Counted from the stretch's first letter, positions 43,516 through 53,070 are shown. The stretch: DNA of 64,000 nt from Dyadobacter sp. (GCF_017744695.1 NZ_JAGIAS010000005.1:248001-312000), one strand, 5' to 3'. Program-made: numbers and translations. Notes: a model not told the origin generated them from the sequence alone.

Positions 43516-44811
43516 ATGAAACCTTTTTTGCTTTCCCTTATTTCGACAGCCGCCGCCGTAGCGGTGCTCAATAGCTGCACCGACCACGGTCTTCCCGGTG
43601 AAAACTACCCCGACAGGGCCGAGGCACAAAACCCGGCGGTCGTTACCCAGGTCGGGAATGTGAAAGTATACAATGGTGGTTTCGGATCGGCAGTGGTGCA
43701 GGATCCGAACGACCACATGGCATTTTACCTGCTCACCGATCGCGGTTCCAATATCGATGGTACGGTGCCCGATTCCAAAGTGTTTGCTGATCCGGGCTTT
43801 GCGCCGCAAATCGGCAAATTCAGACTGATCGGCGATCAACTGGTCCTGGAAAAGACCATTGAGCTGAAAAACGAGAACGGAGCGAAATTGAATGGTCTTC
43901 CTAACCCTCCCGGATTCGGGTATAGCGGGGAGCTGGCGCTGGATGTGAACAATAATACGCTCTCTAACAGTATCGACGGGCTCGATTCGGAAGGCCTGGC
44001 GCTCGCGAAAGATGGCACGTTTTGGGTAAGCGACGAATATGGCCCGCATATCGTACATTTCGATGCGAACGGTAAAACACTCGAGCGGATCAACCCATTC
44101 GGCAATGGCGCAGGCGGCCGAAAAATCCCATTGGTTTTTGCTAAAAGACGCCCGAACCGAGGCATGGAGGGGCTCACGATCACACCTGACGGCAAAACGC
44201 TCGTTGGTATCATGCAATTCCCGCTTTATAATCCGTCGGCAGCAGCGGTCTCAGGCTCGCTGGTGACGCGCATCCTGAGTTTCGACATCGCTACCGGTGT
44301 GAGCAAGGAATATGTGTATCTCATCGACCGCGCCAATTTGCAGGCAAACAGCGAGATTGTAGCGATCGACAATACTACTTTCCTTGTGCTCGAACGTGAT
44401 GGTGAGTATGCCACCAATGCCAACCGTGCGACGGTGATCAAAAAAGTGTATAAAATCGATCTGGGTAATGCTACCGACATTTCCGATCCGGCGAATGGGG
44501 TGAACGGGAAGTTGTACGGCGGACTTACCGTGGAACAGCTGAAAAATGCTTCCAACCTGGCTGCGAATGGTATTAAACCTGTGACCAAGACACTCGTGGC
44601 GGATTTGATGACCGATATTCCGACCCTTTATCCGCACGATAAAGCCGAAGGGATCGCGATCATCAATTCGACGACCATTGCCATTTCGAACGACGACGAT
44701 TTCGGTGTAGTGGGAGCAGGAGGTGCATATGCGCAGAAACTCTTGCCCGCTACCGGCGCCGTCGACCGCAATACAATCTATTTCGTAAAGCTGAAACAGC
44801 CACTTTGGTAA
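43516..44811 (+). CDS. Esterase-like-activity-of-phytase domain lipoprotein
   Basis: This 431-residue protein has a lipoprotein signal (AAVAVLNSC) and a beta-propeller of the esterase-like phytase (PF13449) kind. Visible motifs are FGSAVVQDPNDHMAFYLLTDRGSNID, SEGLALAKDGTFWVSDEYGPHIVHFDANGK, RGMEGLTITPDGKTLVGIMQ and KAEGIAIINSTTIAISNDDDFGV. Members hydrolyse phosphate esters or other small esters in some species, but many are uncharacterised. It is followed by a terminator and then by a second propeller-like gene. Confidence 0.9.
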   Translation: MKPFLLSLISTAAAVAVLNSCTDHGLPGENYPDRAEAQNPAVVTQVGNVKVYNGGFGSAVVQDPNDHMAFYLLTDRGSNIDGTVPDSKVFADPGFAPQIGKFRLIGDQLVLEKTIELKNENGAKLNGLPNPPGFGYSGELALDVNNNTLSNSIDGLDSEGLALAKDGTFWVSDEYGPHIVHFDANGKTLERINPFGNGAGGRKIPLVFAKRRPNRGMEGLTITPDGKTLVGIMQFPLYNPSAAAVSGSLVTRILSFDIATGVSKEYVYLIDRANLQANSEIVAIDNTTFLVLERDGEYATNANRATVIKKVYKIDLGNATDISDPANGVNGKLYGGLTVEQLKNASNLAANGIKPVTKTLVADLMTDIPTLYPHDKAEGIAIINSTTIAISNDDDFGVVGAGGAYAQKLLPATGAVDRNTIYFVKLKQPLW

Positions 44812-44828
44812 TAACCTGAAATTTTTAA

Positions 44829-44865
44829 GCGGGTGCGGGGCTTTGCTTCGCACCCGCAATTTTTT
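44829..44865 (+). terminator. Rho-independent terminator after the phytase-like gene
   Basis: A perfect 9-base-pair stem (GCGGGTGCG with CGCACCCGC) around an 11-base loop is followed by AAT6. It starts 17 bases after the gene. Confidence 0.9.
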
Positions 44866-44879
44866 AATACCTATCTCAA

Positions 44880-45761
44880 ATGAAACTACTGAAATTATCG
44901 GGTGTCGCAATCGTTGCTGCTGCGGTTTTTGCCGCATTTACTATTCCTGCCGTGCCGGATGTGTCGCTTGTATCCTCTCACACCGTAGACTCTCTCGGTG
45001 CTTGTCAGGGAGCGGCTTATCTGGATGGGAAAGTGTATTTGTACGGGGACCGTGAAGTCGGCATGGTGCGGGAATACCGCCAGACTGGCGATTCTCTGCG
45101 TTATACGGGAAAGGAAATCCGGCTGACTGTTGACGGCAAGGATGTGATCAACCATCCGACGGGCATTGCGAGGCACGGTAAATTGCCTGTGTTTATGGGC
45201 AACAGCATTCGGCTGAACACGGAAGGGACCTCGTGGCGGGCCGTAATTTACCAGGTCGACTGGAATGGCCTGTTAAAAACCGGCACCCTGGATGGCAACC
45301 TGATCCGTACGATTGAGGACGATGCCTGCATTCAGGGGACGAGGCCGGAGTATGTCGAGTACAATGGCAAATGGCTTGTCGCGACCGCCGATTACGGCGA
45401 CAAACGAAACGAAGTGCGTCTCTATGACCCGGCTGTTTTGCAAAAGGTAGATAAGACGAGTGCACCGGGCGTGCTCGTGAAGAAGTTTACCTGCGGGCCC
45501 TGGGTTCAAAACTTGCATTGGGTGCCGGAGAAGGGAGTTTTAGTATTAATTCAAAACCAGATAGAAGGCCGGCGCTGGCGGTTCACATTTGTAGATCTAA
45601 AAAAGTCACTTGAAAAAGGGGAGCAGGTCGTACTCAACTCGGTGGATATTGATAAGGCCGATGAGCTGGAAGGTTTTACATTCACCGGCACTACTTCGAA
45701 GGGGGTAGCGGTGACGTCATCCCGCAAAAGCAACATGCATCAGGTACGTGTAACCTGGTGA
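44880..45761 (+). CDS. Secreted propeller-like protein of unknown function
   Basis: The product of 293 residues has a signal peptide or N-terminal anchor (LKLSGVAIVAAAVFAAFTIPA). The rest has repeated strand patterns such as CQGAAYLDGKVYLYGDREVGMVREY, NHPTGIARHGKLPVFMGN, RPEYVEYNGKWLVATADYGDKRNEVRLYDP and LEGFTFTGTTSKGVAVTSS, which fits a small beta-propeller. I do not recognise a named family. It begins just 14 bases after a strong terminator, so it needs either read-through or a promoter hidden in the terminator region. Confidence 0.75.
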   Translation: MKLLKLSGVAIVAAAVFAAFTIPAVPDVSLVSSHTVDSLGACQGAAYLDGKVYLYGDREVGMVREYRQTGDSLRYTGKEIRLTVDGKDVINHPTGIARHGKLPVFMGNSIRLNTEGTSWRAVIYQVDWNGLLKTGTLDGNLIRTIEDDACIQGTRPEYVEYNGKWLVATADYGDKRNEVRLYDPAVLQKVDKTSAPGVLVKKFTCGPWVQNLHWVPEKGVLVLIQNQIEGRRWRFTFVDLKKSLEKGEQVVLNSVDIDKADELEGFTFTGTTSKGVAVTSSRKSNMHQVRVTW

Positions 45762-45834
45762 TCGGTTACTTCTGGTTCTTGAAAATTTTACATTTTCATA
45801 ATAAACACGTTCGATTCGATTAATAGTCCAAAAA

Positions 45835-45842
45835 TACTTTTG
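45835..45842 (+). promoter_or_regulatory. Perfect -7 element (TACTTTTG) before the third SusC gene
   Basis: TACTTTTG matches TAnnTTTG exactly. No TTG is present at the usual -33 distance. The implied leader of about 80 bases ends at the ATG 45929, leaving room for regulation. Confidence 0.45.
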
Positions 45843-45928
45843 CGCTCGATTTTTCAGCACGGAGTACGGGGCTTTTAAAGTGGGTTGTGACGTGTTTTCT
45901 TGTTTTTGTTAAATTTTTTAAAACTATT

Positions 45929-48900
45929 ATGAAGAAACTGATACTGCCAATTGTTCCGTTGGTAATGACAGGTATCCTGGTTTTCGGTCCGGGCAGGCAT
46001 GCAGTGGCTTCCGGTAAAGGCCGGATGATGTTTGAAAGGCCGACCCGCGCTATGACGGTGACGGGAAAGGTGGTGGATGAGACCGGTCAGCCATTGCTCG
46101 GTGTGACGGTTTTGGAAAAAGGTACCAACAAAGGTACGGTAACCGATGCCGCGGGTACGTTCTCGCTTGAAACCGGCTCGGGTGCGACGCTGGTGTTTTC
46201 TTTTGTGGGCTTTATCGCGCAGGAAGCGGTGGTTTCCGGCAATACGCCGCTGGTCATTACCCTGAAAGAGAATGCGATGATGCTGAACGAATTCGTAGCG
46301 GTAGGTTATTCGACGATGCGTAAAAGCGACCTTACCGGTGCTATTTCCAGCGTAAAGGCCAAAGAATTGAACCTCAGCACGCCAACCGTGGGGCAAGCAT
46401 TGGTTGGTAAGGTGGCAGGTGTGCAGATCTCGCAGGTGAGCGGCGCGCCTTACGTAGGCACGAAGATCCGCGTACGCGGCGTGGGCTCGGTGAATGCGAG
46501 CTCGGATCCGCTGTATGTGATCGATGGCTATCCGGCCGGTAACGACGTTTTCATAAACCCTAATGATATCGAATCGATCGACATCCTTAAAGATGCAGCG
46601 TCGGCGGCCATTTATGGTTCGCGTGCAGCGGGTGGGGTAGTGCTGATCACGACCAAAAGAGGTAAGGAAGGTAAAGGCCGGCTGGAATATGAATACCAGT
46701 TCGGTGTGAACCAGCTGAGCAAGAAGGTCAAGTTGCTCAATGCCTCCGAATTCGGCCAACTGATGATCGACGGCCGCAATGCGAGCTATCGTGATCTGAT
46801 GGTGAATGCCGGCAAGACCTGGAACGATGGCATGTACTCGGACGACAATGCAACCCGGATCAAAAATGTGGGTAATGCGGGTTCCGTGAGTATTCCGACC
46901 GATTTGTACGATTTCGCGAACCAGAAGCTGATTACTCCGAAATACAACACCGACTGGCAGAACGAACTTTACCGCAATGCACCGGTGCACCGTCATAATA
47001 TCTCGTTTTCGGGCGGAAAGAACGGTTTGCGGTATGCGATCAGCGGCGGGCAGCTCAACCAGCAGGGTATTATCCTGAGCACCGGCCAGCATAGGACCAA
47101 CTTCCGGACGAACCTGGATGCGGATGTTACCAAGAAGCTGAAAGTGGGTGCGAACCTCGCATTTACCTACAACAGCAACCGCGAGGTGCAGGAAGGCCGT
47201 TTTGATAAAGGCCCTATCCTTGGGGCATTGATTTATATGCCGATTTTCAAGGCGTATAATGAAGATGGCAGCCTGGCGAAAAATGAAGCGGCTTCATTGA
47301 GCTCGGCATATGGCTACCAGTCGATCGAAAACCCGGTGGCTTTGGCGACAGAAACGCATATCAACCGCAGAGGCCAGCGTGGGACTTTCAGTGGCTTTGC
47401 AACGTATGAGATCATTCCCGATCTGAATTTCAAGGTTAACCTTGGTTTGCAGACCTATAACGAGAAATACGAATTCTATTCTCCTACCAGTCTGAGTAGC
47501 GGTGCCAACCCTCCGGGATCACCACAAGCGATCGCTGCGGCGAATGCGGTATCGCAGATGACGACACAAATGGACAAGCTGGCGGAGTTTACTTTGAACT
47601 ACAAAAAACAACTCGGCAAGCACAGCATTGATGGTTTGGTGGGGTATACAGCGCAGGAAAACAATCGTGACATCGTGTCGGTAACCGCTCGTGGGTTCTC
47701 CAACGACCGCATCGAGGAAATTACCGGGAAAGGCGCGGATGCAACTCTTTTTGCACTGAATACCGGAACCGACCAAACCGGCAAAGTGAACTGGACATTG
47801 CTTTCATACCTGGCCCGTGCTGCGTACAACTACGATGGTAAGTATTATCTGACGGCCACTTTCCGTACCGATGGTTCGTCGCGTTTCGGCCCGAACAACC
47901 GCTGGGGTAACTTCCCGTCGGTGTCTGCCGGCTGGAACATTTCCAACGAGGATTTCTACAAAAATGCATTAGGCAATACTTCTACACTTAAACTGCGTGC
48001 AAGCTGGGGATTGAGTGGTAACAACAACATCGGTAACTACAACTTCCTCCAGACCATGGCCGCTCCCGGTGGCGTGGTGTACGGCAACGGGTCCGTCAAT
48101 ACCGCATTGTGGGCAACGGGTATCAAAGACCTGAACCTGGGCTGGGAGTCGACGTCGCAGTACAACTTCGGTGCCGACCTGGGCTTGTTTGACGACCGTT
48201 TGTCGGTTATGGCGAACTACTACATCAGCCGCTCGTACAACTTGTTGTTCAACCAGCCGCTGTCGGCGATTTCGGGTGCTTCTACCATTCTGACCAATCT
48301 CCGGAACTCGAAAGTACAGAATAAGGGTATCGACCTTCAGGTAGACGCCCGCGTGATCTCGACCAGGGATTTTGACCTGAACATAGCCGGTAACATTTCC
48401 GTGAACCGCAACAAAGTACTCGACATGGGTGGTGCGAGCACGATCATTACCAATGGTGCCGAGCGTTCGTACCTGACGCACATCACGCAGGAAGGCCAGC
48501 CGATCGGTATGTTCTATGGTTTTAAGGTAAAAGGAATGGTGCGCGAGAAGGACATGGAGAATATCGCGGCTGATAATGCGGCGTACAACGCTTCGACGCA
48601 GTCCTTCCCGGCAGGTTATCAGCTCAAAGGGCCGGCCCGTTCAACGGCTTCTACCAATCCGCTTCGTCCGGGTGACCTGTATTTCGAAGACGTGAATAAT
48701 GATGGTGTTGTGAATGATGCCGACAAGCGGGTGATCGGTTCGCCGCATGCGAAATTTACCTATGGTTTCGCGGTCACGGCCAGCTACAAAAGCTTCGATT
48801 TCAGCTCGTCTTTTAATGGAAGTTACGGCAACAAGGTGCTCGACGGGCAGGATTATTACCTCTACAACATGGAAGGCTCGGGTAACCAGTATGCCAAAGT

Positions 48901-49261
48901 GGCGAACCGCTACCGTTCGGAGTCGCAGCCGGGCGACGGGCACGTGTACCGTGCCTCACGCGGGGGGACGCAAAGCAACAGCACGCGTTTGTCGACCTTC
49001 TACTTGCAGGACGGCTCATTCCTGAGATGTACCAACCTGACATTGGGCTACAACATGAACAACATCGGCAGCCTGACCAACAATGCGATCAGCGCGTTGC
49101 GGGTGTATGTAGGCGTGGACAATGCCTTCACTTTGACCAAATACCTGGGCTATAACCCGGAGGTGGATTACAACAACGGGGCTAACCTGACACCGGGTGT
49201 CGACTACGGAAAATATCCGCTCGTGCGTGCCTACAACATTGGTGCCCGTATTACATTTTAA
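45929..49261 (+). CDS. SusC/RagA-family TonB-linked outer membrane protein
   Basis: This importer of 1110 residues starts at the ATG 45929 (MKKLILPIVPLVMTGILVFG); the frame upstream to 45887 is not needed. It has a carboxypeptidase-like domain (MTVTGKVVDETGQPLLGVTVLEKGTNKG), a plug with LNEFVAVGYSTMRKSDLTGAISSV and PLYVIDGYPAGND, and a complete barrel ending in ARITF. The VGYSTMRKSDLTGA plug is the classical SusC form. SusD follows after 12 bases. No glycosidase is attached, so the substrate is unknown. Confidence 0.95.
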   Translation: MKKLILPIVPLVMTGILVFGPGRHAVASGKGRMMFERPTRAMTVTGKVVDETGQPLLGVTVLEKGTNKGTVTDAAGTFSLETGSGATLVFSFVGFIAQEAVVSGNTPLVITLKENAMMLNEFVAVGYSTMRKSDLTGAISSVKAKELNLSTPTVGQALVGKVAGVQISQVSGAPYVGTKIRVRGVGSVNASSDPLYVIDGYPAGNDVFINPNDIESIDILKDAASAAIYGSRAAGGVVLITTKRGKEGKGRLEYEYQFGVNQLSKKVKLLNASEFGQLMIDGRNASYRDLMVNAGKTWNDGMYSDDNATRIKNVGNAGSVSIPTDLYDFANQKLITPKYNTDWQNELYRNAPVHRHNISFSGGKNGLRYAISGGQLNQQGIILSTGQHRTNFRTNLDADVTKKLKVGANLAFTYNSNREVQEGRFDKGPILGALIYMPIFKAYNEDGSLAKNEAASLSSAYGYQSIENPVALATETHINRRGQRGTFSGFATYEIIPDLNFKVNLGLQTYNEKYEFYSPTSLSSGANPPGSPQAIAAANAVSQMTTQMDKLAEFTLNYKKQLGKHSIDGLVGYTAQENNRDIVSVTARGFSNDRIEEITGKGADATLFALNTGTDQTGKVNWTLLSYLARAAYNYDGKYYLTATFRTDGSSRFGPNNRWGNFPSVSAGWNISNEDFYKNALGNTSTLKLRASWGLSGNNNIGNYNFLQTMAAPGGVVYGNGSVNTALWATGIKDLNLGWESTSQYNFGADLGLFDDRLSVMANYYISRSYNLLFNQPLSAISGASTILTNLRNSKVQNKGIDLQVDARVISTRDFDLNIAGNISVNRNKVLDMGGASTIITNGAERSYLTHITQEGQPIGMFYGFKVKGMVREKDMENIAADNAAYNASTQSFPAGYQLKGPARSTASTNPLRPGDLYFEDVNNDGVVNDADKRVIGSPHAKFTYGFAVTASYKSFDFSSSFNGSYGNKVLDGQDYYLYNMEGSGNQYAKVANRYRSESQPGDGHVYRASRGGTQSNSTRLSTFYLQDGSFLRCTNLTLGYNMNNIGSLTNNAISALRVYVGVDNAFTLTKYLGYNPEVDYNNGANLTPGVDYGKYPLVRAYNIGARITF

Positions 49262-49273
49262 GCAGCAGAAGAG

Positions 49274-50815
49274 ATGATCAAGCGTAAATACATTTTCAAT
49301 ACATTATTCTCCGCATTCGGACTGGTGGCCCTGGCGGGGTGCTCCAACGACTTTCTGGATCAGGAAAACCCGAATGCGGTATCGGCGCCTACATTTTACC
49401 GGACGCCCGACGACGTGGCCCTGGCCGTGAATGGTATCTACAACTCACTTCGCGATGGCAATGGTATCGGGGAAAACAGCGGGTTGTTCAGCGAGGAACG
49501 TTCGGACAATACCGGCCGTAACGACAACCAGTCGAACGCCGGTGAGCCGTTTCAGTTCAACGATTTTTCGCTGTTGCCGAGCAATACCTATTTGAAAAGT
49601 CACTGGCTGACGCTGTTCCAGATGGTGACGCGTTGCAACCAGGTGCTGGCGGGTATCGAGCGTGTGACTTTCGCCGATGCCAGCTTGAAAGAGCAGTACA
49701 AGGCCGAGGCGAAATTTATTCGCGCATTGACCTACTTCCATCTCGTCCGCAAATGGGGTGATGTGCCTTTGGTTACCAAAGAATTGCTCAGCACCGATGA
49801 GGTAACTGCCGCGACATTCCGCGAGAAACAGGATGTGGTGTACAACCAGATCGCGCAGGACCTCAAAGACGCAGTAGCGTCGACTTTGCCAGACAAGCAG
49901 ACTGCCAATACCAAAGGCAGGGTGACCAAAGCCGCTGCCAATGCATTACTAGGCCAGGTGTACCTCACCATGGCCGCTACATTGGATGCTGCCAACCGCG
50001 TTGCAAACCTGAATGAGGCCAAAAAATACCTGATGGCTTCGTACAATCTGCGCTCGTTCGGTGAGTTGAAGGAAGTTCCCTATGTTGATGTATTCGATGT
50101 GGCCAAGAAGTCGACGAATGCGGAGATTATCTTCCAGGTGGTGAACAAGCAAGGTGATATCAACTTCTCGTCTTCGATCGCCCGCAACAACCAGGCCAAG
50201 GGAGAGACGATCAACTCATTGTTCGCGTCGTCGGGTTCGGGAGGCAATGTTACGCCTGACCTCGTGCAGGATTATGAGGAAGGTGATGTGAGAAAAGACT
50301 TTTCGATCAAATTCGCCAACGATCCGATCGTGAAGGATTATTTTATCACTAAATACCGCGACGCGAGCTCGGCAGCGACGACCAACGGCTACGGAGGCAA
50401 CGACTGGATCCTGATCCGCTATGCCGACGTGATCCTGATGCTAGCCGAAGTGAATATGCAACTCGGCGACGAGCCGGCCGCGATCAGTTTCCTCGACCAG
50501 GTCCGCGAGCGTGCCGGCCTGCCGAAATATGCTGCTTCAAAAGCCAATGCGGATTACGCTGCGAAATATCCGACATTAAAACTGGCCATTCTGCATGAGC
50601 GCCGCGTGGAACTCGCATTCGAAAACCACCGCTGGTTCGATTTGCTGCGCTTTTTTACGACCGACGAGCTTGTGGCTTATTTCAAAAGTAAAAAGCAGGA
50701 GAATTTCGGTATTGCCAAGCTCAGTAACTTCGGAAAGAAGGATCGCTACTATCCGATCCCGTTTGACGAAACCAAGTTGAACCCGGAGAAAATGTACCAG
50801 AACGAAGGCTACTAA
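49274..50815 (+). CDS. RagB/SusD-family lipoprotein
   Basis: This SusD partner has 513 residues and a lipobox GLVALAGC, with the classical start SNDFLDQENPNAVSAPTFYRTPDDVALAVNGIYNSL. It also has AEAKFIRALTYFHLVRKWGDVPLVTKE, the RYADVILMLAEVNMQLG repeat and the C-terminal HERRVELAFENHRWFDLLRF with YYPIPFDETKLNPEKMYQNEGY. It follows SusC by 12 bases and is closed by a strong terminator, so the transcript is probably just SusC-SusD. Confidence 0.96.
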   Translation: MIKRKYIFNTLFSAFGLVALAGCSNDFLDQENPNAVSAPTFYRTPDDVALAVNGIYNSLRDGNGIGENSGLFSEERSDNTGRNDNQSNAGEPFQFNDFSLLPSNTYLKSHWLTLFQMVTRCNQVLAGIERVTFADASLKEQYKAEAKFIRALTYFHLVRKWGDVPLVTKELLSTDEVTAATFREKQDVVYNQIAQDLKDAVASTLPDKQTANTKGRVTKAAANALLGQVYLTMAATLDAANRVANLNEAKKYLMASYNLRSFGELKEVPYVDVFDVAKKSTNAEIIFQVVNKQGDINFSSSIARNNQAKGETINSLFASSGSGGNVTPDLVQDYEEGDVRKDFSIKFANDPIVKDYFITKYRDASSAATTNGYGGNDWILIRYADVILMLAEVNMQLGDEPAAISFLDQVRERAGLPKYAASKANADYAAKYPTLKLAILHERRVELAFENHRWFDLLRFFTTDELVAYFKSKKQENFGIAKLSNFGKKDRYYPIPFDETKLNPEKMYQNEGY

Positions 50816-50837
50816 AACCTGAACCGGACTATTACCT

Positions 50838-50868
50838 AGCCCTGTGCCTTCCAAGCGCAGGGCTTTTT
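50838..50868 (+). terminator. Rho-independent terminator of the third SusCD operon
   Basis: AGCCCTGTGC pairs with GCGCAGGGCT (10 pairs, one G-T) around a 7-base loop and is followed by a T-tract. It lies 23 bases after the SusD stop. Confidence 0.9.
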
Positions 50869-50882
50869 GTTTTGCAGGGTAT

Positions 50883-50890
50883 TATATTTG
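50883..50890 (+). promoter_or_regulatory. Perfect -7 element (TATATTTG) before the Crp-like gene
   Basis: TATATTTG matches the consensus. The nearest upstream TTG is only 13 bases away. It starts 15 bases beyond the SusD terminator and 23 bases before the ATG at 50913. Confidence 0.5.
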
Positions 50891-50912
50891 GATAAATCAT
50901 TAAAGAGAATCT

Positions 50913-51485
50913 ATGCCGCAGCGCCTGATCTCCATTCTGCAACTCACCAAAGTAATCCCACCCGCCGATCAGGAAACGATCCTGAATGCATTCACCATGC
51001 GGCAGTTCCGGGAAGGTGATGTGCTATTCAAAGGCGGGAAAATTTGTCAGGAAATGTTCTTTGTGCTGAATGGCGTGCTGCGCATTATGGTCACCAACGA
51101 AAAAGGCAACGAGGTAACGCATTACTTTTTGAAGGAAAACCAGTTTTGCACCATTCTGAATAGTTTCAACAACCACGTAACCGCACACGAAAGTATTTGC
51201 GCGGCCTGCGATGTGCAGGTGCTGAGTATCACAAAAGCGGACCTGTGGACGCTTTACACCCGCATTCCTTACCTGAAAGCGATGATTGACACAATTACCA
51301 ATCAGACCTTGCTGGAAAAGATACAGATTCGCAATGCGTACCTCGGCCAGGATTCGGCCACGCGGTACCAGCAGTTTCTGTCGCGACAGGCCGATATCGC
51401 CACGCGTGTGCCGCTTTCCGACGTTGCCTCTTACCTTGGCATTACGCCGCAGTCGCTCAGCCGCATTCGGAGAAACCTGCGCTGA
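50913..51485 (+). CDS. Crp/Fnr-family transcriptional regulator
   Basis: This regulator of 190 residues has an N-terminal cyclic-nucleotide-binding fold (FREGDVLFKGGKICQEMFFVLNGVLRIMVTNEKGNEVTHYFLKENQF) and a C-terminal winged helix (VPLSDVASYLGITPQSLSRIRRNL). No Cys cluster for an iron-sulfur centre is seen. The form resembles the small Crp-like proteins of Bacteroidota that lack conserved cAMP-contact residues. It is followed by an SDR gene 76 bases on, which it may control. Confidence 0.92.
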   Translation: MPQRLISILQLTKVIPPADQETILNAFTMRQFREGDVLFKGGKICQEMFFVLNGVLRIMVTNEKGNEVTHYFLKENQFCTILNSFNNHVTAHESICAACDVQVLSITKADLWTLYTRIPYLKAMIDTITNQTLLEKIQIRNAYLGQDSATRYQQFLSRQADIATRVPLSDVASYLGITPQSLSRIRRNLR

Positions 51486-51561
51486 AATCCGTTTTTACCA
51501 TTTGTTAAGTGCTTTGGTTGGCCTGTAAGGGAGATTTGTATTGTCAAAACATTCAATACAA

Positions 51562-52302
51562 ATGGAAACTTCAAATTCAGAATGCTCTCTCAATGGTAAA
51601 AAAGTAGTGATCCTGGGCGGCAGCTCCGGCCTGGGACTGGCTACGTCCAAAGCGGCAGCGGCCGAAGGCGCGCATGTGATCATCGTATCCAGTAATGCGG
51701 CGCGGGTACAGAATGCCGTGGCCGAATTGCCAGGTACCGGTTTCGGAATGCAGGCCGATCTCTCGGATGAAACATCTATCAAGCACCTTTTTGAAGAAAT
51801 AGGCATGCTCGATCACCTGGTTTTTACGGCCGGTGAAAGCCTGTTGCTTAGTAAGATCGCTGAAACGGAAGTTTCTACGGCCCGCGAGTTTTTCAATCTG
51901 CGTTACTGGGGTGCATTCATGGCAGTCAAATATGCGGCTCCGCGAGTCAATGCGGGTGGTTCGATCGTCCTCACGGGCGGGATCGTGAGCGCGCGGCCGA
52001 ATGCGGGCTGGTCCATAGGCGCAAGCATTTGCGCGGCAATGGATGGTTTTACACGCGCAATGGCCGTGGAACTGGCTCCAATACGCGTAAACCTCGTATC
52101 GCCGGGTATAATTCGTACCAATTTATGGTCGTCGATGGCGGAAACCGAGCGGGATGCATTCTACGAACAGGTCGCGGGCACGTTGCCCGTACGCCGTGTG
52201 GGCGAGGCGGAGCAAATTGCGCAAACCTACATTTACCTCATGAGACAGCCGTTTGTGACCGGCCAGATCCTCGTTACCGACGGCGGCGCCGTACTCGTGT
52301 AA
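51562..52302 (+). CDS. Atypical short-chain dehydrogenase lacking the Tyr-x3-Lys pair
   Basis: This Rossmann-fold protein has 246 residues from the ATG 51562 (METSNSECSL); a TTG at 51541 is less likely. The cofactor motif GGSSGLG (residues 19-25) is intact, and the later VELAPIRVNLVSPGIIRTNLW is typical of the SDR family. The catalytic Tyr and Lys positions are Gly153 and Cys157 (GASIC in place of YxxxK), and the catalytic Ser is not clear either. Atypical SDRs of this type exist, but the reaction is unknown. The stop codon directly abuts the stop of the convergent DeoR gene. Confidence 0.9.
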   Translation: METSNSECSLNGKKVVILGGSSGLGLATSKAAAAEGAHVIIVSSNAARVQNAVAELPGTGFGMQADLSDETSIKHLFEEIGMLDHLVFTAGESLLLSKIAETEVSTAREFFNLRYWGAFMAVKYAAPRVNAGGSIVLTGGIVSARPNAGWSIGASICAAMDGFTRAMAVELAPIRVNLVSPGIIRTNLWSSMAETERDAFYEQVAGTLPVRRVGEAEQIAQTYIYLMRQPFVTGQILVTDGGAVLV

Positions 52303-53055
52303 TCACCCCGCTATCTCGACATTCAGCCCGTTTTGCCGCAATGCGGCTGTCCTGGCAGCATCGGCATCCGTGATGAGCGTATGAATCGCCGAAAGCTCGG
52401 CGAATTTTACATAGCTGTCCTTCCCGATTTTGGAAGCATCACAGAGGAGCATTACCTGCCCGGCATTGCGAATGAATGCGGTGGTAATGGTGGACTCGTG
52501 CTCGCTGTGCGCGGTGAGGCCGTTTTCTGCTGATAAACCATCCACGCCGATGAACGCCTTGTGCGCATGGTACCCATTAATGTGCTGTACAGCCTTGTCG
52601 CCATGGATGGCTTTTCGCGCCTTGTTCAGTTCCCCGCCGATCAGGTTGATCTGGATGGAAGGTACGTCAATGAGCTCTGCCAGAATAGGTAATGAGTTGG
52701 TAATCACCCGTATGCTTTTCTTTTTCAGAAACCGGCACATCTGAAATACCGTGCTGCCACAATCGAGGAAGATAATGTCGCCATCCTGCACGTAGGCAGC
52801 TGCTTTTTCTGCGATCTGTTCCTTCGTCGGGTTATTCACTCCCGATTTTTCCGAGAACCCGGTCAGTACCGGGTTTTCCATTTTCATGGCGCCCCCGTGC
52901 GTGCGTATGAGCAAACCTTCCTCCGCGATATCGCCGAGGTCGCGGCGGATCGTGGCCGGCGATGCTTCGAGTATTTCAGCCAGTTCGAAGACACTCAGGC
53001 TCTCGGTGTCATCCAGTGCGGCGAGAATTTTTTTCTTGCGTTCTTGAAAGTTCAT
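52303..53055 (-). CDS. DeoR/GlpR-family transcriptional regulator
   Basis: This repressor of 250 residues has an N-terminal winged helix (about 6-58: LSVFELAEILEASPATIRRDLGDIAEEGLLIRTHGGA) and a DeoR-type sugar-phosphate-sensing domain with FLDCGSTVFQMCRFL, VITNSLPI and GVDGLSAENGLTAHSEHES. The ligand is probably a phosphorylated sugar. The gene diverges from the DUF4406-like gene across a region with four 10-base direct repeats that overlap its own promoter. This implies autoregulation and control of the divergent gene. Confidence 0.95.
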   Translation of the reverse strand: MNFQERKKKILAALDDTESLSVFELAEILEASPATIRRDLGDIAEEGLLIRTHGGAMKMENPVLTGFSEKSGVNNPTKEQIAEKAAAYVQDGDIIFLDCGSTVFQMCRFLKKKSIRVITNSLPILAELIDVPSIQINLIGGELNKARKAIHGDKAVQHINGYHAHKAFIGVDGLSAENGLTAHSEHESTITTAFIRNAGQVMLLCDASKIGKDSYVKFAELSAIHTLITDADAARTAALRQNGLNVEIAG

Positions 53056-53070
53056 TGTAAATGCTTACTT

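Noticed and set aside
45875..47092. 405-aa minus-strand reading frame
   Set aside because: It overlaps the N-terminal half of the third SusC gene, has a His/Arg/Thr-rich non-protein-like composition and no start context.
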